Source: Nitrososphaerales archaeon
Lineage (GTDB): Archaea; Thermoproteota; Nitrososphaeria; Nitrososphaerales; Gagatemarchaeaceae
Direction of reading: 5' to 3'
NCBI GenBank assembly: GCA_014874415.1
Contig: JACWAI010000004.1
Span: 1 to 40,469, forward strand
DNA length: 40,469 nt
Each line of letters begins with the position of its first letter. The stretch's first letter is position 1. Shown in pieces: positions 1 through 7,514 of the stretch. A program made the translations under genes and the position numbers. Under the pieces are notes generated by a model. That model did no database searches. It was not told the DNA's origin and saw only the letters and a list, made by a program, of their open reading frames with translations.

Positions 1-1
1 A

Positions 2-102
2 TGGTGCGGTGGCCGGGATTTGAATTCTCGAGTCATTTGCATGACTTCCCGAGTTAGTAGCGTGGCAGGCTACTGTCCTGGACCAGGCTAGACGACCACC
101 GC
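2..102 (-). tRNA. tRNA-Gly(GCC) with a T-arm intron
   Basis: Read on the minus strand, the acceptor stem GCGGTGG pairs perfectly with CCACCGC. A D-arm (GUCU/GGAC) follows, then an anticodon arm GUAGC-CUGCCAC-GCUAC, which gives anticodon GCC. The T-stem strands UCGGG and CCCGG are separated by 23 bases more than a T-loop needs. Removing about 23 bases (roughly 25-47) leaves a 75-base tRNA with loop UUCAAAU. The extra segment carries a perfect 6-bp hairpin (31-46), as expected of an archaeal bulge-helix-bulge intron. The 3' CCA appears encoded at 2-4. The exact splice sites are inferred. Confidence 0.9.
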
Positions 103-127
103 TCGTTTCAAGTCGCCTTATGTGGAG

Positions 128-136
128 GATAAAAGC
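128..136 (-). promoter_or_regulatory. TATA-like box for tRNA-Gly
   Basis: On the minus strand the AT-rich element GCTTTTATC is centred about 29 bases before the first base of tRNA-Gly, the usual archaeal TATA distance. Confidence 0.5.
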
Positions 137-152
137 TTGCGCCGCGGCTGAT

Positions 153-491
153 TCAGCCGACCTTCGTCCCGAGGGTGACGCTCCTGTCGGGCGAGAGGAG
201 CGAGAGTTCGCTGTCATTATAGGCGGTCAAGAGCATGCATTCGGAGACCACTCCGGCAACTGATTTGGGCTCCAGGTTCACCACTGTCACCACTATCTTT
301 CCAGACAGTTCTTCCTTCGTGTACCTGTCTTTGATACCGGCGGCACACTGCTTAGTCATCCCCTCCCCGAAGTCGATGGTCAACTTGTAGATTGGCTTAC
401 GGGCTGTCGGGATATCTTCTACAGCGGCTATCCTTCCCACTTTCATCTCGACCTTTCCAAATTCGGAAATTGAAATCGACAATTCAGGCAT
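153..491 (-). CDS. small tRNA-binding domain protein (Trbp111/CsaA-like)
   Basis: This 112-residue protein is a single OB-fold tRNA-binding domain of the kind found in Trbp111, CsaA and the C-terminus of MetRS beta. The opening ISEFGKVEMKVGRIAAVED matches the typical start of this fold (phi-x-K-V-[DE]-[ML]-[RK]-V-G-x-I). A mid-domain IVVTVVNLEPKSVAGVVSEC resembles the conserved strand and loop that precede the RNA-contacting segment. The family binds tRNA structure without strict sequence specificity and can act as a free subunit or as a chaperone. The ATG lies about 30 bases from an AT-rich element shared with the divergent tRNA-Ala promoter. Which synthetase, if any, it partners cannot be told from here. 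Confidence 0.85.
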   Translation of the reverse strand: MPELSISISEFGKVEMKVGRIAAVEDIPTARKPIYKLTIDFGEGMTKQCAAGIKDRYTKEELSGKIVVTVVNLEPKSVAGVVSECMLLTAYNDSELSLLSPDRSVTLGTKVG

Positions 492-520
492 AGATGAAAC
501 AAAGTGGAATTAAGCCTTAA

Positions 521-530
521 AGAGCGCCGA
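521..530 (+). promoter_or_regulatory. TATA-like box for tRNA-Ala
   Basis: The element CCTTAAAGAG sits about 25 bases before the first base of tRNA-Ala. The same AT-rich patch (about 510-527) also lies upstream of the divergent tRNA-binding protein gene. Confidence 0.45.
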
Positions 531-549
531 CCTTCGAGCCGGCGATATC

Positions 550-655
550 GGGCCGGTAGTCTAGTCTTGTAGGATACAGAGCCTTTCGTCCATCCCCTTG
601 GCATGACACCACCCCAGAATGGGGGAGGTCGGGGGTCCAAATCCCCCCCGGTCCA
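550..655 (+). tRNA. tRNA-Ala(GGC) with two apparent introns
   Basis: Acceptor GGGCCGG pairs with CCGGUCC and contains a G3-U70 wobble, the alanine identity element, with discriminator A. The T-stem is GGGGG/CCCCC. The anticodon loop UUGGCAU gives GGC. The gene is 106 bases, 32 more than a 74-base tRNA. One excess of about 16 bases lies between the D-stem and the anticodon stem (about 576-591), flanked by GGAU/AUCC that can pair. The other, about 16 bases, lies after position 37 in the anticodon loop. The D-loop lacks G18 and the T-loop reads UCCAAAU, with C at position 55. No CCA is encoded. Confidence 0.82.
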
Positions 656-699
656 CTTCTACTTTGTGAAAGGCCGCTCACGACCGGCCTAGGCTCGTT

Positions 700-1611
700 T
701 CACTTGGCCGAGGGCGTGTTCACGATTTCCTTGTAACCAAGATACAGGTTTCCGAGCCCTATCACCCCCACCGTGAATAGAACGAGGACGGTTGCGACAC
801 CTACCGAATCAAGGTTCGGGATAGAATTTCCTGTGCTGATGGCTATGCTGTCCAGGAAGGGGAAGGCAACGATCAAGGCCCCAATGATTGCGAAGGCGAG
901 GCCTCCGAGATAGAGAGTCCGTGCGGCGGCCGACCTTCCGACGTATTTTATCTGGTTCACGCTGAGTTTCTTGATTCTCATAACGTTGGCAAAGACTGAA
1001 CCGAGGATGATCTGCATGAACATCGTTCCGACACCGAAGGAAGTTCCAACCAACGCAGCGAGGATGATGTTCGGCATCTGCGGAGCCAGTACGAACACGA
1101 TTATGCTCGCATAGGCGCCGAGCCCCCACCCCGCAATGAACCCGTGCACCGTCGCCAGCTTCAGCGGGACAGGCTTTGTCCCGGCCTCTGACTCGTGCAT
1201 CGGTACTCTTTCTGCCGATGTCGTGTGGTGTTCTTTTGCCCCAAGCAGGCGGTCCAGTGGGACGTGGATGTCGGTCCCCTTTAGCAGGTAGTATCCAGCG
1301 AGGAGCATCCCCACTCCTACGAGTACGTAGACGTACCCGTCCAGGTTGTAGGTTTCATAGACTGTTGCCAGCCCCGCGAACCCCAGGGCAGCGAGTATGG
1401 TCCTCTGGATTGTGAACCCGCTCGAGAACATGAAACCTGCCTTCATGCCTCCTCGTGAGCTATAGCTCCCAACGGAGTAGCTGAAAGTTATTGGCCAAGT
1501 GTGCTCGTCGGGGGTCAATCCATGCAACATCCCCAGGACGATGGCGATGACGAGTATCGTAGGGATTGCAAGGCCAGATGAAGGATGAAGGAGAGATCCG
1601 AGGTCAAACAT
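700..1611 (-). CDS. putative divalent metal (NicO/NiCoT-like) membrane permease
   Basis: This is a polytopic membrane protein of about 303 residues (306 if the GTG at 1620 is used). It has a long hydrophobic segment near residues 18-36 followed at once by HGLTPDEH, which resembles the H-x4-D-H signature of NicO/NiCoT nickel-cobalt permeases. A second HGFIAGWG element lies at the start of a later helix, and a histidine-rich loop (EHHTT...MHES) sits between. The gene follows the DtxR-type regulator with an overlap of a few bases, so the two are co-transcribed under the TTAGG/CCTAA operator at 2029-2054. That context argues for transport of Fe, Mn, Ni or Co. The direction and metal are inferred, and other UreH-like membrane families remain possible. 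Confidence 0.65.
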   Translation of the reverse strand: MFDLGSLLHPSSGLAIPTILVIAIVLGMLHGLTPDEHTWPITFSYSVGSYSSRGGMKAGFMFSSGFTIQRTILAALGFAGLATVYETYNLDGYVYVLVGVGMLLAGYYLLKGTDIHVPLDRLLGAKEHHTTSAERVPMHESEAGTKPVPLKLATVHGFIAGWGLGAYASIIVFVLAPQMPNIILAALVGTSFGVGTMFMQIILGSVFANVMRIKKLSVNQIKYVGRSAAARTLYLGGLAFAIIGALIVAFPFLDSIAISTGNSIPNLDSVGVATVLVLFTVGVIGLGNLYLGYKEIVNTPSAK

Positions 1612-2038
1612 GCCGGGCACCCAGCGGGATCGGTCTGCCGTGCGGACAGAGGTTCGGATGGCTCATGTGCGAGCACAGTTGCTCCAAGTAGACTTCGTCT
1701 ATGGGGCCCCTCAGCGATGAAGAGATTCTGCATGCTTCGTCGACGGAGATCCCGTTTCTCACAAGGAGCGTTTCAATGAGCCTGTGAGACCTGGTAGCCT
1801 CGTTGAAGCACTCTATCCCTTTCGTGGACAGCCTGTAACCACTTGGTCCCTTCTCGACGATGCCTAAGCCCAAAAGCTTGTCAAGGAACTCGACCGCAGT
1901 AGGCGGCGCCACCCTGAGCCGAGCCGCGATGTCCTTGACTCTTGCAGGCCATCCGCCTGATGATAAAGCGTGGACAGACTCGACGTAGTCGTAGTCTCTA
2001 CGGCTCAATATCGCCTTCATTCTGTTAATCCTAATCAT
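1604..2038 (-). CDS. DtxR/MntR-family metal-dependent repressor
   Basis: This 144-residue regulator has an N-terminal winged helix (about residues 10-70, with RVAPPTAVEFLDKLLGLGIV as the recognition region). A dimerisation and metal-binding segment follows, ending in HPNLCPHGRPIP, the classic DtxR-family HPx2CPHGxPIP motif. The family senses Fe(II) or Mn(II) and represses uptake genes when the metal is bound. The open frame starts at ATG 2038, inside a palindromic operator, and an alternative ATG lies six codons later at 2020. Judged by the distance from the TATA box (2055-2063), either could be the start. It overlaps the downstream permease gene and is probably self-regulated. There is no C-terminal SH3-like FeoA domain, so it is the short form. 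Confidence 0.92.
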   Translation of the reverse strand: MIRINRMKAILSRRDYDYVESVHALSSGGWPARVKDIAARLRVAPPTAVEFLDKLLGLGIVEKGPSGYRLSTKGIECFNEATRSHRLIETLLVRNGISVDEACRISSSLRGPIDEVYLEQLCSHMSHPNLCPHGRPIPLGARHV

Positions 2039-2054
2039 GTTAGGATGACCCTAA
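2029..2054. promoter_or_regulatory. DtxR-type operator: three half-sites at 10-bp spacing
   Basis: The plus strand reads CCTAA (2030-2034), TTAGG (2040-2044), CCTAA (2050-2054). The first two form the perfect palindrome TCCTAATCATGTTAGGA. The last two form a second one, with ATGAC as spacer. TTAGG/CCTAA are the half-sites of DtxR/IdeR boxes. The array lies between the TATA box and the regulator's start codon, where a bound repressor would block transcription. Confidence 0.75.
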
Positions 2055-2063
2055 TATAAACTT
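2055..2063 (-). promoter_or_regulatory. TATA box of the regulator-permease operon
   Basis: On the minus strand the sequence AGTTTATAT stands about 20-25 bases upstream of the start region and abuts the operator array. Confidence 0.6.
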
Positions 2064-2080
2064 GCGGGCATGCCGTGTTC

Positions 2081-3415
2081 TTACTGGAGCGCTCCTTCGT
2101 CGGGACTAGACGGCTTCGGAAGCCTACCTACCACCCCCATAGCAGCGAACAACAGAATCCCGGCGAGGATGAAGGTGGTGTCGTATCCAACGTACACAGA
2201 GATGAAGCCCGAAGCTAAGGAGCCCGCCATGGACGCGATCCCTACAATTGCTGAGTAGACCCCCAGGGCAGCACCGGCGGACTTGCTCTGGACTGTGGTG
2301 AACATCATCGTGTTTGCGGAGGTGTAATAGATCGCGAATGCGACTCCTCCGGCCAATGGGTACAGGATCAGCGCGGGGATCACGAAGATGGGGCCCGATA
2401 GCAGCAGGACCGCGGCCCCAATCCCCACATAGGACCAGCCGCGGAGCAGGAGCCCCTGGATGGACGTCGTGATGAGGCTCCGGGAACCGACGAATTTGCC
2501 CGCAAACTGGAACGCCAAGCTCTGAACAACCATGCCGGCCAGAATCACGGCGAACACCTGCTGGTCCGGCAGTGAGAAGAGATGCATGGCGGGAACGAAT
2601 GATGTGTTGAAGAGGCCGGCGGAGAGATAGAAGAGAATCGTCGAGATGTAGAAGAGCGGGACGCTCCTGGTGAGGCTTGAACGGAGCCCCCGGAAGATGC
2701 GCCTGAAGTCCGAGAGGGTAGGGATGACAATGAAGAAGACCGGATTGGCGAGGAGCCGGCTGAAGAAGCTCGGCCTCCTTCTCGCGACTGTCTCTCTCTC
2801 AAATACGAACGGAGGCTCCTTTATCATCACGACGGACAAGGCCGACGAGGTCAGAGCTAGGGCTCCCAAGGGGACGAAGAGGAGGACGAGCTGGGAGGGG
2901 ATCAGGTCGGTCCACACAACGCTGACGACGAGCCCTGCAACGTTGCCGACGCTTGATACCATCGAAAGCTTTGCGAACGCACCTGCCCACCTGCTCTTCT
3001 GTTCCGTCTCCATAATCAGAAGGTTGAGGGGAGTCGCCGAGGCGAACGAGACGAAGGAGACCACAGAGTAACGGGCGATGGTCCCTTCAGTGGACCCTCC
3101 GACATAGAAGGATACGAGCGCGATGGCGGTCAGGGCGTAGCTGAGCCCTATCAGGGACCTCCGCTTGTGGAGCCTGTCGATGGTCAGCCCCCACAACAGG
3201 GCCGCGGGGATGCTGATGCCGTTGTAGATGGCGGCGGCCAGGCCACCGTAGATGGTGCCCAGAGCCTGGCCGTTCAGCTCAATCAGGTAGAGCTGAATCA
3301 TGGTGCCCAACGGCCCAATGGCAACTGAGATTGGGAAAGTAGAGTAGAGCCAGTTGTCCTTCTTCGGCTTCTCCTGGGCGCCCATCAGTCCAACTCCCAG
3401 GTGGTTTCTATTCAT
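2081..3415 (-). CDS. MFS transporter
   Basis: This 444-residue protein has about twelve hydrophobic segments in two halves joined by a basic central loop (residues 205-250, rich in R and K), the usual major facilitator layout. The loop after the second helix contains GLTIDRLHKRRSLIG, which matches the MFS loop 2-3 signature G-x-L-x-D-R-x-G-[RK][RK]. No substrate-specific motif was recognised. It ends 42 bases before the DtxR-type regulator on the same strand, and the operator lies between them, so metal-linked regulation of this gene itself is not implied. The ATG at 3415 is used here; a second ATG at 3385 removes ten residues. Confidence 0.85.
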   Translation of the reverse strand: MNRNHLGVGLMGAQEKPKKDNWLYSTFPISVAIGPLGTMIQLYLIELNGQALGTIYGGLAAAIYNGISIPAALLWGLTIDRLHKRRSLIGLSYALTAIALVSFYVGGSTEGTIARYSVVSFVSFASATPLNLLIMETEQKSRWAGAFAKLSMVSSVGNVAGLVVSVVWTDLIPSQLVLLFVPLGALALTSSALSVVMIKEPPFVFERETVARRRPSFFSRLLANPVFFIVIPTLSDFRRIFRGLRSSLTRSVPLFYISTILFYLSAGLFNTSFVPAMHLFSLPDQQVFAVILAGMVVQSLAFQFAGKFVGSRSLITTSIQGLLLRGWSYVGIGAAVLLLSGPIFVIPALILYPLAGGVAFAIYYTSANTMMFTTVQSKSAGAALGVYSAIVGIASMAGSLASGFISVYVGYDTTFILAGILLFAAMGVVGRLPKPSSPDEGALQ

Positions 3416-3479
3416 GTGCTTTGCACCGGCGAGTTCCTACGGGAGAAGACTGAATTAGAGCGGCCCGCGGCCGGCTTCG

Positions 3480-4304
3480 ATGGCGCGGCCGGGAATGAGG
3501 GTGGCAATATCCGTCCCCGATACGGTCCTCGAAGAGAAGGCGTCTCCCAGGGAAAAGATGACCAAGCTGGGTCTCATTGCCAGGGCATGCGCGATCTACG
3601 GTGTGGATGTGATCGAAGTATTCAGAGACCCCCTGGGGAGAGGAGAGAGCAAACTGATCCGCACTGTGCTGGAGTACTTGGAGACCCCGCAGTACCTGAG
3701 AAAGAGGCTCTATCCGCTCGACGAGACGCTGAGATACGCAGGCATGCTCCCGCCGCTCAGGATACCGTCACACAAGGCGAAGGTTCCGACGAGCAGCATT
3801 CTTTCTGGAGAGGTCAGGGAGGGGGTCGTGAACAGGGACGGGACGGTGGACATCGGACTGGATGCAGCTCCTCTTCTGGAAGGGGGAGGGCAACCGGGCA
3901 GGCGGGTGACCGTCAAGGTCTCCTCTCTGAGTCCCCTTACGGCCAGGGTGATTCAACGCCAACAGGTGGGCAGCTACTGGGGCTACACGGTGGAGACGAA
4001 GACGGTGGAAGAATCGCTTTCTGACCGGAGGTTTCCCCTGAAGGTGGCGACCTCGAAATTCGGTACCCCTGTCGTCGACACCGTCGAACGCCTGAGAACC
4101 GCGTTGAGAGTTTCTCAGAGTGTCAAGATGATCTTCGGATCTCCGTCGAGAGGTCTATTCAATATCGTAGGCCGGAACCTTCCTGGGAGGGTGGACTTCG
4201 TCGTCAACTTATTCCCGGAACAGCAGGCTGAGACGGTAAGGACCGAAGAGGCGATTTTCGCCGGTCTAGGTATTGTGAGCCTGCTTTTCGCCGAAAAGGC
4301 TTAA
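3480..4304 (+). CDS. SPOUT-fold RNA methyltransferase (archaeal, C9orf114/DUF171-like)
   Basis: This 274-residue protein resembles the archaeal SPOUT methyltransferase usually encoded just upstream of ribosomal protein L3. The opening VAISVPDTVLEE and KMTKLGLIARACAIYGVD match the N-terminal half of the trefoil-knot domain. An OB-like insert (about residues 95-165, GREVR...VDIGL) follows. The C-terminal half carries the SAM-binding knot (MIFGSPSRGLFNI; VDFVVNLFPEQQAETVRTEEA). The family is thought to methylate rRNA uridines with S-adenosylmethionine. The target is not shown by sequence. A TATA-like GAATTAGAG lies about 27 bases before the ATG. An internal ATG at 3495 is an alternative start. 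Confidence 0.85.
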   Translation: MARPGMRVAISVPDTVLEEKASPREKMTKLGLIARACAIYGVDVIEVFRDPLGRGESKLIRTVLEYLETPQYLRKRLYPLDETLRYAGMLPPLRIPSHKAKVPTSSILSGEVREGVVNRDGTVDIGLDAAPLLEGGGQPGRRVTVKVSSLSPLTARVIQRQQVGSYWGYTVETKTVEESLSDRRFPLKVATSKFGTPVVDTVERLRTALRVSQSVKMIFGSPSRGLFNIVGRNLPGRVDFVVNLFPEQQAETVRTEEAIFAGLGIVSLLFAEKA

Positions 4305-4346
4305 GTGCGAACCGTAAAACGGGCCATCGGAAAGGTTTAGCGTGAA

Positions 4347-5300
4347 TTGGGACATAGGAAGCATTCTGCACCCCGTAGAGGTAGTCTTGCATACAGGCCC
4401 AGAGGACGAGCTAAGAGCTTCGTCCCTCGGATAAGGACCTGGCCAAAGGTAGAAGCAGAGAAGCCGATCCTGCTAGGATTCCCGGGATACAAGGCGGGGA
4501 CCGCTCACGTCATCACAGTAGACGACAGGGCGAAGACGCCGAACTTCGGGAAGCCACTCTTCAACATGTCTAGCGTGTTGTCCCTCCCAGACACGCAGGT
4601 CGTCGGGCTGAGGCTATACCGTCACGAGAACGGCCAGGACATGGCCATAGCAGACGTCAAGCAGGCTGGGCAGACAACGATGGAGAAGCTTCCTCTGGGC
4701 AAGACGAGCCGGGTGACGGCCGTAGTCTCGTCCGTCCCCCGCGACGTAGGGCTCTCCCAGAAGAAGCCGGTCGTCCTCGAGGTCGGGGTCTCGGGTGGCG
4801 ATGTGAAGGCGCAGGCGGAGTTCGTGATGGGGCTGCTGGGCAAGAAGGTGAAGTTCACCGACGTCTTCAAGGTAGGCATGTACGTGGACGTTCTCGGGAT
4901 TACCAAGGGGAAGGGATTCGAGGGGCCGGTCACGAGATTCGGGGTCAAGAGGAAGCAGCACAAGTCGAGAAAGAGCGTGAGGGCTGTAGGTGTGATAGGC
5001 CCGTGGCATCCGGCTGCGGTGATGTACACCGTAGCCAGAGCTGGACAGATGGGATTCCATCAGAGGACAGAGACGGGGAAGAGGATACTCTTGACGGGGA
5101 ATGCTTCTGCCAACCCGGTGACACCGCCGGGAGGGTTCGACCATTTCGGCAACGTCGCAGGGGACTACGCCGTAGTTCGTGGCTCGGTCCCCGGGCCGGC
5201 GAGCAGGTTCGTACTCGTGCGGCTCAGGGTGAGGGGGTATACTAAGAGCCAGAACCCACCGCAGGTGATCGAAGTCAGCACGAGGCAGAGGAAGCGCTGA
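4347..5300 (+). CDS. rpl3: 50S ribosomal protein L3 (uL3)
   Basis: The protein has 317 residues and opens MGHRKHSAPRRGSLAY, the typical archaeal/eukaryotic L3 start, encoded from a TTG codon. The central RFGVKRKQHKSRKSVRAVG and WHPAAVMYTVARAGQMGFHQ segments belong to the L3 extension that reaches the peptidyl-transferase centre. L3 binds 23S rRNA early in large-subunit assembly. It heads a plus-strand cluster with L4 two bases behind it. The upstream methyltransferase ends 42 bases before and may share its transcript. A TATA-like GGCTTAAGTG at the end of that gene could be a separate promoter. Confidence 0.97.
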   Translation: MGHRKHSAPRRGSLAYRPRGRAKSFVPRIRTWPKVEAEKPILLGFPGYKAGTAHVITVDDRAKTPNFGKPLFNMSSVLSLPDTQVVGLRLYRHENGQDMAIADVKQAGQTTMEKLPLGKTSRVTAVVSSVPRDVGLSQKKPVVLEVGVSGGDVKAQAEFVMGLLGKKVKFTDVFKVGMYVDVLGITKGKGFEGPVTRFGVKRKQHKSRKSVRAVGVIGPWHPAAVMYTVARAGQMGFHQRTETGKRILLTGNASANPVTPPGGFDHFGNVAGDYAVVRGSVPGPASRFVLVRLRVRGYTKSQNPPQVIEVSTRQRKR

Positions 5301-5302
5301 AG

Positions 5303-6100
5303 ATGAAGGCTGAAGTCGTCGGCATGAACGGCAAGCCATCTGGCCAGGTCCAGGTCCCTGAGGTATTTTCGACCCAGCTTCGCCCCGACCTTGTGAAGCG
5401 CATGTTCTGGCTCGTGGGGTCGCACGGGTTCCAGCCGAAGGGGAGGGACCCCATGGCAGGAGAGAGGACCAGTGCCGAGACGCACAGCCCCCCGACAGGG
5501 ACGGGACGTTCAAGGATCCCCAGGGTAAAGGGGGACAGGTACCCGAGAGGAGGCCTCGCAGGCGGAGTGGCCAGCGTCGTCAAGGGGAGGCTAGCTCACC
5601 CTCCGAGGTCAGAGAAGGTCATTCATCTTAGAGTGAACAAGAAGGAGAAGAAGCTCGCGACTGACTCGGCCATCGCATACACCGCCAATCTTGAGGCGGT
5701 CAAGGCGCGCGGGCACAGGGTCAAGAAGCTGGCGCTCCCCATGGTCGTCGCCGACGACATCGAAACGGTCGAGAAGACAGCGGAGCTCGTTTCATTCCTT
5801 GAGAAGGTCGACCTGAAGGCGGAGCTCGAGAGGGTCGACGGGAGGACCAAGAGGAACTCCGGAAAGCGGAGGCTGAGGGGAAGGGTATACAGGGGAGGGG
5901 TCGGTCCCCTTATCGTGGTTACCAACGACAGGGGCGTGGGGAAGGCAGCGGGTGGTATCCCCGGGGTCGAGGTCACCAGGGTCGAAGACATCAGCGTGCT
6001 CCACCTCGCGCCGGGAGGAGTCCCGGGGAGGCTCACCATATGGACGGAGTCGGCCTTCAGCGCCCTGGAATCGAGAATGGGGGGTGGCGTCCTAGGATGA
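5303..6100 (+). CDS. rpl4: 50S ribosomal protein L4 (uL4)
   Basis: The 265-residue protein matches archaeal L4: VEVFSTQLRPDLVKR-like N-terminal region (here VPEVFSTQLRPDLVKRMFW), the long basic tentacle with TGTGRSRIPRVKG, and the globular domain ending near VLHLAPGGVPGRLTIWTESA. L4 contacts 23S rRNA and lines the peptide exit tunnel. It starts with ATG two bases after the L3 stop, and its stop overlaps the L23 ATG in an ATGA, so translation is coupled. Confidence 0.96.
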   Translation: MKAEVVGMNGKPSGQVQVPEVFSTQLRPDLVKRMFWLVGSHGFQPKGRDPMAGERTSAETHSPPTGTGRSRIPRVKGDRYPRGGLAGGVASVVKGRLAHPPRSEKVIHLRVNKKEKKLATDSAIAYTANLEAVKARGHRVKKLALPMVVADDIETVEKTAELVSFLEKVDLKAELERVDGRTKRNSGKRRLRGRVYRGGVGPLIVVTNDRGVGKAAGGIPGVEVTRVEDISVLHLAPGGVPGRLTIWTESAFSALESRMGGGVLG

Positions 6101-6363
6101 GGCTCGAGGACGCGCAGAAGATCCTGAAGCGCCCCTACGTGACCGAGAGGACATTCGACCAGATAGAGAAGGAGAACAAGCTCTGCTTCTTGGTCGAAGA
6201 CAGGGTCTCGAAGACCCAGATCGCCGCGGCTGTCCGGGCGCTCTATGAAGTCAAAGTTGAAGCTGTGAACACTTCCAGGACAGTCCGCGGGAAGAAGGCT
6301 TTCGTCCGCCTAGCCGAAGCAGGGAAGGCGGCCGAACTTGCGACGAAGCTGGGGCTGGTGTAG
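6097..6363 (+). CDS. rpl23: 50S ribosomal protein L23 (uL23)
   Basis: The protein has 88 residues from the ATG at 6097, the A of which lies in an ATGA overlap with the L4 stop. A longer open frame reaches back to 6040, but that part lies inside L4 and does not resemble L23. The segment ILKRPYVTERTFDQIEKENK is the typical L23 start, followed by VKVEAVNTSRTVRGKKAFVR. L23 sits at the exit of the peptide tunnel and docks SRP. Confidence 0.95.
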   Translation: MRLEDAQKILKRPYVTERTFDQIEKENKLCFLVEDRVSKTQIAAAVRALYEVKVEAVNTSRTVRGKKAFVRLAEAGKAAELATKLGLV

Positions 6364-6366
6364 GAA

Positions 6367-7110
6367 ATGGGTAAGAGAATACTTCAGAGGAGGCGCGGGA
6401 AGGCAGGAATCCAATTCAGGGCGCCGAAAAAGGGGAAGATCGCGCCGGTGAGGTATCCTAGGTTCGGGACGGGATCGTCTGAGGCAACGATCACCGCGAT
6501 CTTGGACGAAAGAGGCAGGAGCGCTCCTCTGGCTCAACTCAGGCTTGACCGGGACAGGTATGCCTACCTCCCTGCGGTGGCCGGAATGGCGGTTGGTCAG
6601 CAGGTGAGCATGGGCTCGTCCGTCCGGGTGCAGGAGGGCAACATGCTTCCGCTGGCGAGCGTCCCCGAAGGGACGAGGGTGTGCAACATAGAGCTGAGAC
6701 CGGGGGACGGAGGGAAGCTGGTGAGGGCTTCGGGGACTTCGGCGGTGTTGTTCTCGAAGGCCAACGGGAGGGCGATCATCAAGCTGCCTTCGGGGAAGAA
6801 CATACTCGTGAACGACAGGTGCATGGTCACCATCGGGGAAGTCGCGGGAGGAGGGAGGAGGGAGAAGCCCTTCCTCACAGCGGGCGCGAGGCACCACGCC
6901 ATGAGGGCTTCCGGGAGGGTATATCCGAGGATGAGGGGTATAGCCATGGCAGTCGTTTACCACCCGTTCGGAGGAGGGAGGCACCAGCATCCGGGCAAGT
7001 CGACCAGCACCTCGAGGAACGCGCCCCCAGGTAGGAAGGTAGGGTTAATAGCGCCGAGGAAGACCGGAAGGAAGAGATTGGCAAGGTCAAGCGCGGAGGT
7101 CTCGAAGTAG
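6367..7110 (+). CDS. rpl2: 50S ribosomal protein L2 (uL2)
   Basis: This 247-residue protein opens MGKRILQRRRGKAGIQFRAP as archaeal L2 does. It carries the C-terminal GVAMNPVDHPHGGG-equivalent loop as GIAMAVVYHPFGGGRHQHPG, and a basic tail. L2 is needed for subunit association and peptidyl transfer. The central glycine-rich loop is AVVYHPFGGGRHQ; most archaeal L2 proteins have NPVDHPFGGG here, so the N-P-V-D part is replaced. It begins three bases after L23 and its stop is directly followed by the S19 ATG. Confidence 0.96.
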   Translation: MGKRILQRRRGKAGIQFRAPKKGKIAPVRYPRFGTGSSEATITAILDERGRSAPLAQLRLDRDRYAYLPAVAGMAVGQQVSMGSSVRVQEGNMLPLASVPEGTRVCNIELRPGDGGKLVRASGTSAVLFSKANGRAIIKLPSGKNILVNDRCMVTIGEVAGGGRREKPFLTAGARHHAMRASGRVYPRMRGIAMAVVYHPFGGGRHQHPGKSTSTSRNAPPGRKVGLIAPRKTGRKRLARSSAEVSK

Positions 7111-7506
7111 ATGCCGAAGGAGTTCAGGTACAGAGGGAAGAGCCTGGAAGAACTCAACTCGATGTCCACGGAAGCTCTGCTCGAGCTCCTCCCGTCGAGG
7201 GCGAGGCGCTCCCTGAACAGGGGCGTGTCGGATGAGAAGCGCAAGCTGCTCGAGGACGCCCGGGCTATCAAGGATGGGAAACAGGAGGGACAGATCAAGA
7301 CGCACGCGAGAGACATGATAATACTCCCGACGATGGTCGGGCTGACAATCGCAGTCCACAACGGGCGGGAGTTCGTGCCACTTGAGGTGAAGCCCGAGAT
7401 GATTGGGAGGTACCTCGGGGAGTACGTAATCACGAACAAGAAGGTCGTCCACGGGACCCCCGGGATCGGCGCGAGCCGCTCCAGCCTCTACGTCCCGCTG
7501 AAGTAA
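7111..7506 (+). CDS. rps19: 30S ribosomal protein S19 (uS19)
   Basis: This 131-residue protein has [15 protein letters not shown] at the start, the archaeal S19 opening, then [20 protein letters not shown] and the conserved C-terminal [22 protein letters not shown]19 contacts 16S rRNA in the head of the small subunit. Its ATG follows the L2 stop without a gap. The usual next genes (L22, S3, L29) are absent, and a convergent aldehyde dehydrogenase ends only 8 bases beyond the S19 stop. Confidence 0.96.
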   Translation: MPKEFRYRGKSLEELNSMSTEALLELLPSRARRSLNRGVSDEKRKLLEDARAIKDGKQEGQIKTHARDMIILPTMVGLTIAVHNGREFVPLEVKPEMIGRYLGEYVITNKKVVHGTPGIGASRSSLYVPLK

Positions 7507-7514
7507 GGGCCCTT

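Noticed and set aside
568-600. Reading the tRNA at 550 as tRNA-Glu because of CCTTTCG
   Set aside because: The 5' stem before that loop has no 3' partner, while UUGGCAU, the TCCCC/GGGGG stem and the G3-U70 pair fit tRNA-Ala.
443-640. 65-codon minus-strand frame
   Set aside because: It runs through tRNA-Ala and the start of the tRNA-binding protein gene.
4614-5513. 299-codon minus-strand frame
   Set aside because: It is antisense to L3/L4; high GC removes stop codons, and the translation is rich in R, P and S with no recognisable domain.
6040-6096. Longer L23 start
   Set aside because: It overlaps L4 and the added residues do not resemble L23; the ATG at 6097 makes the usual ATGA overlap.
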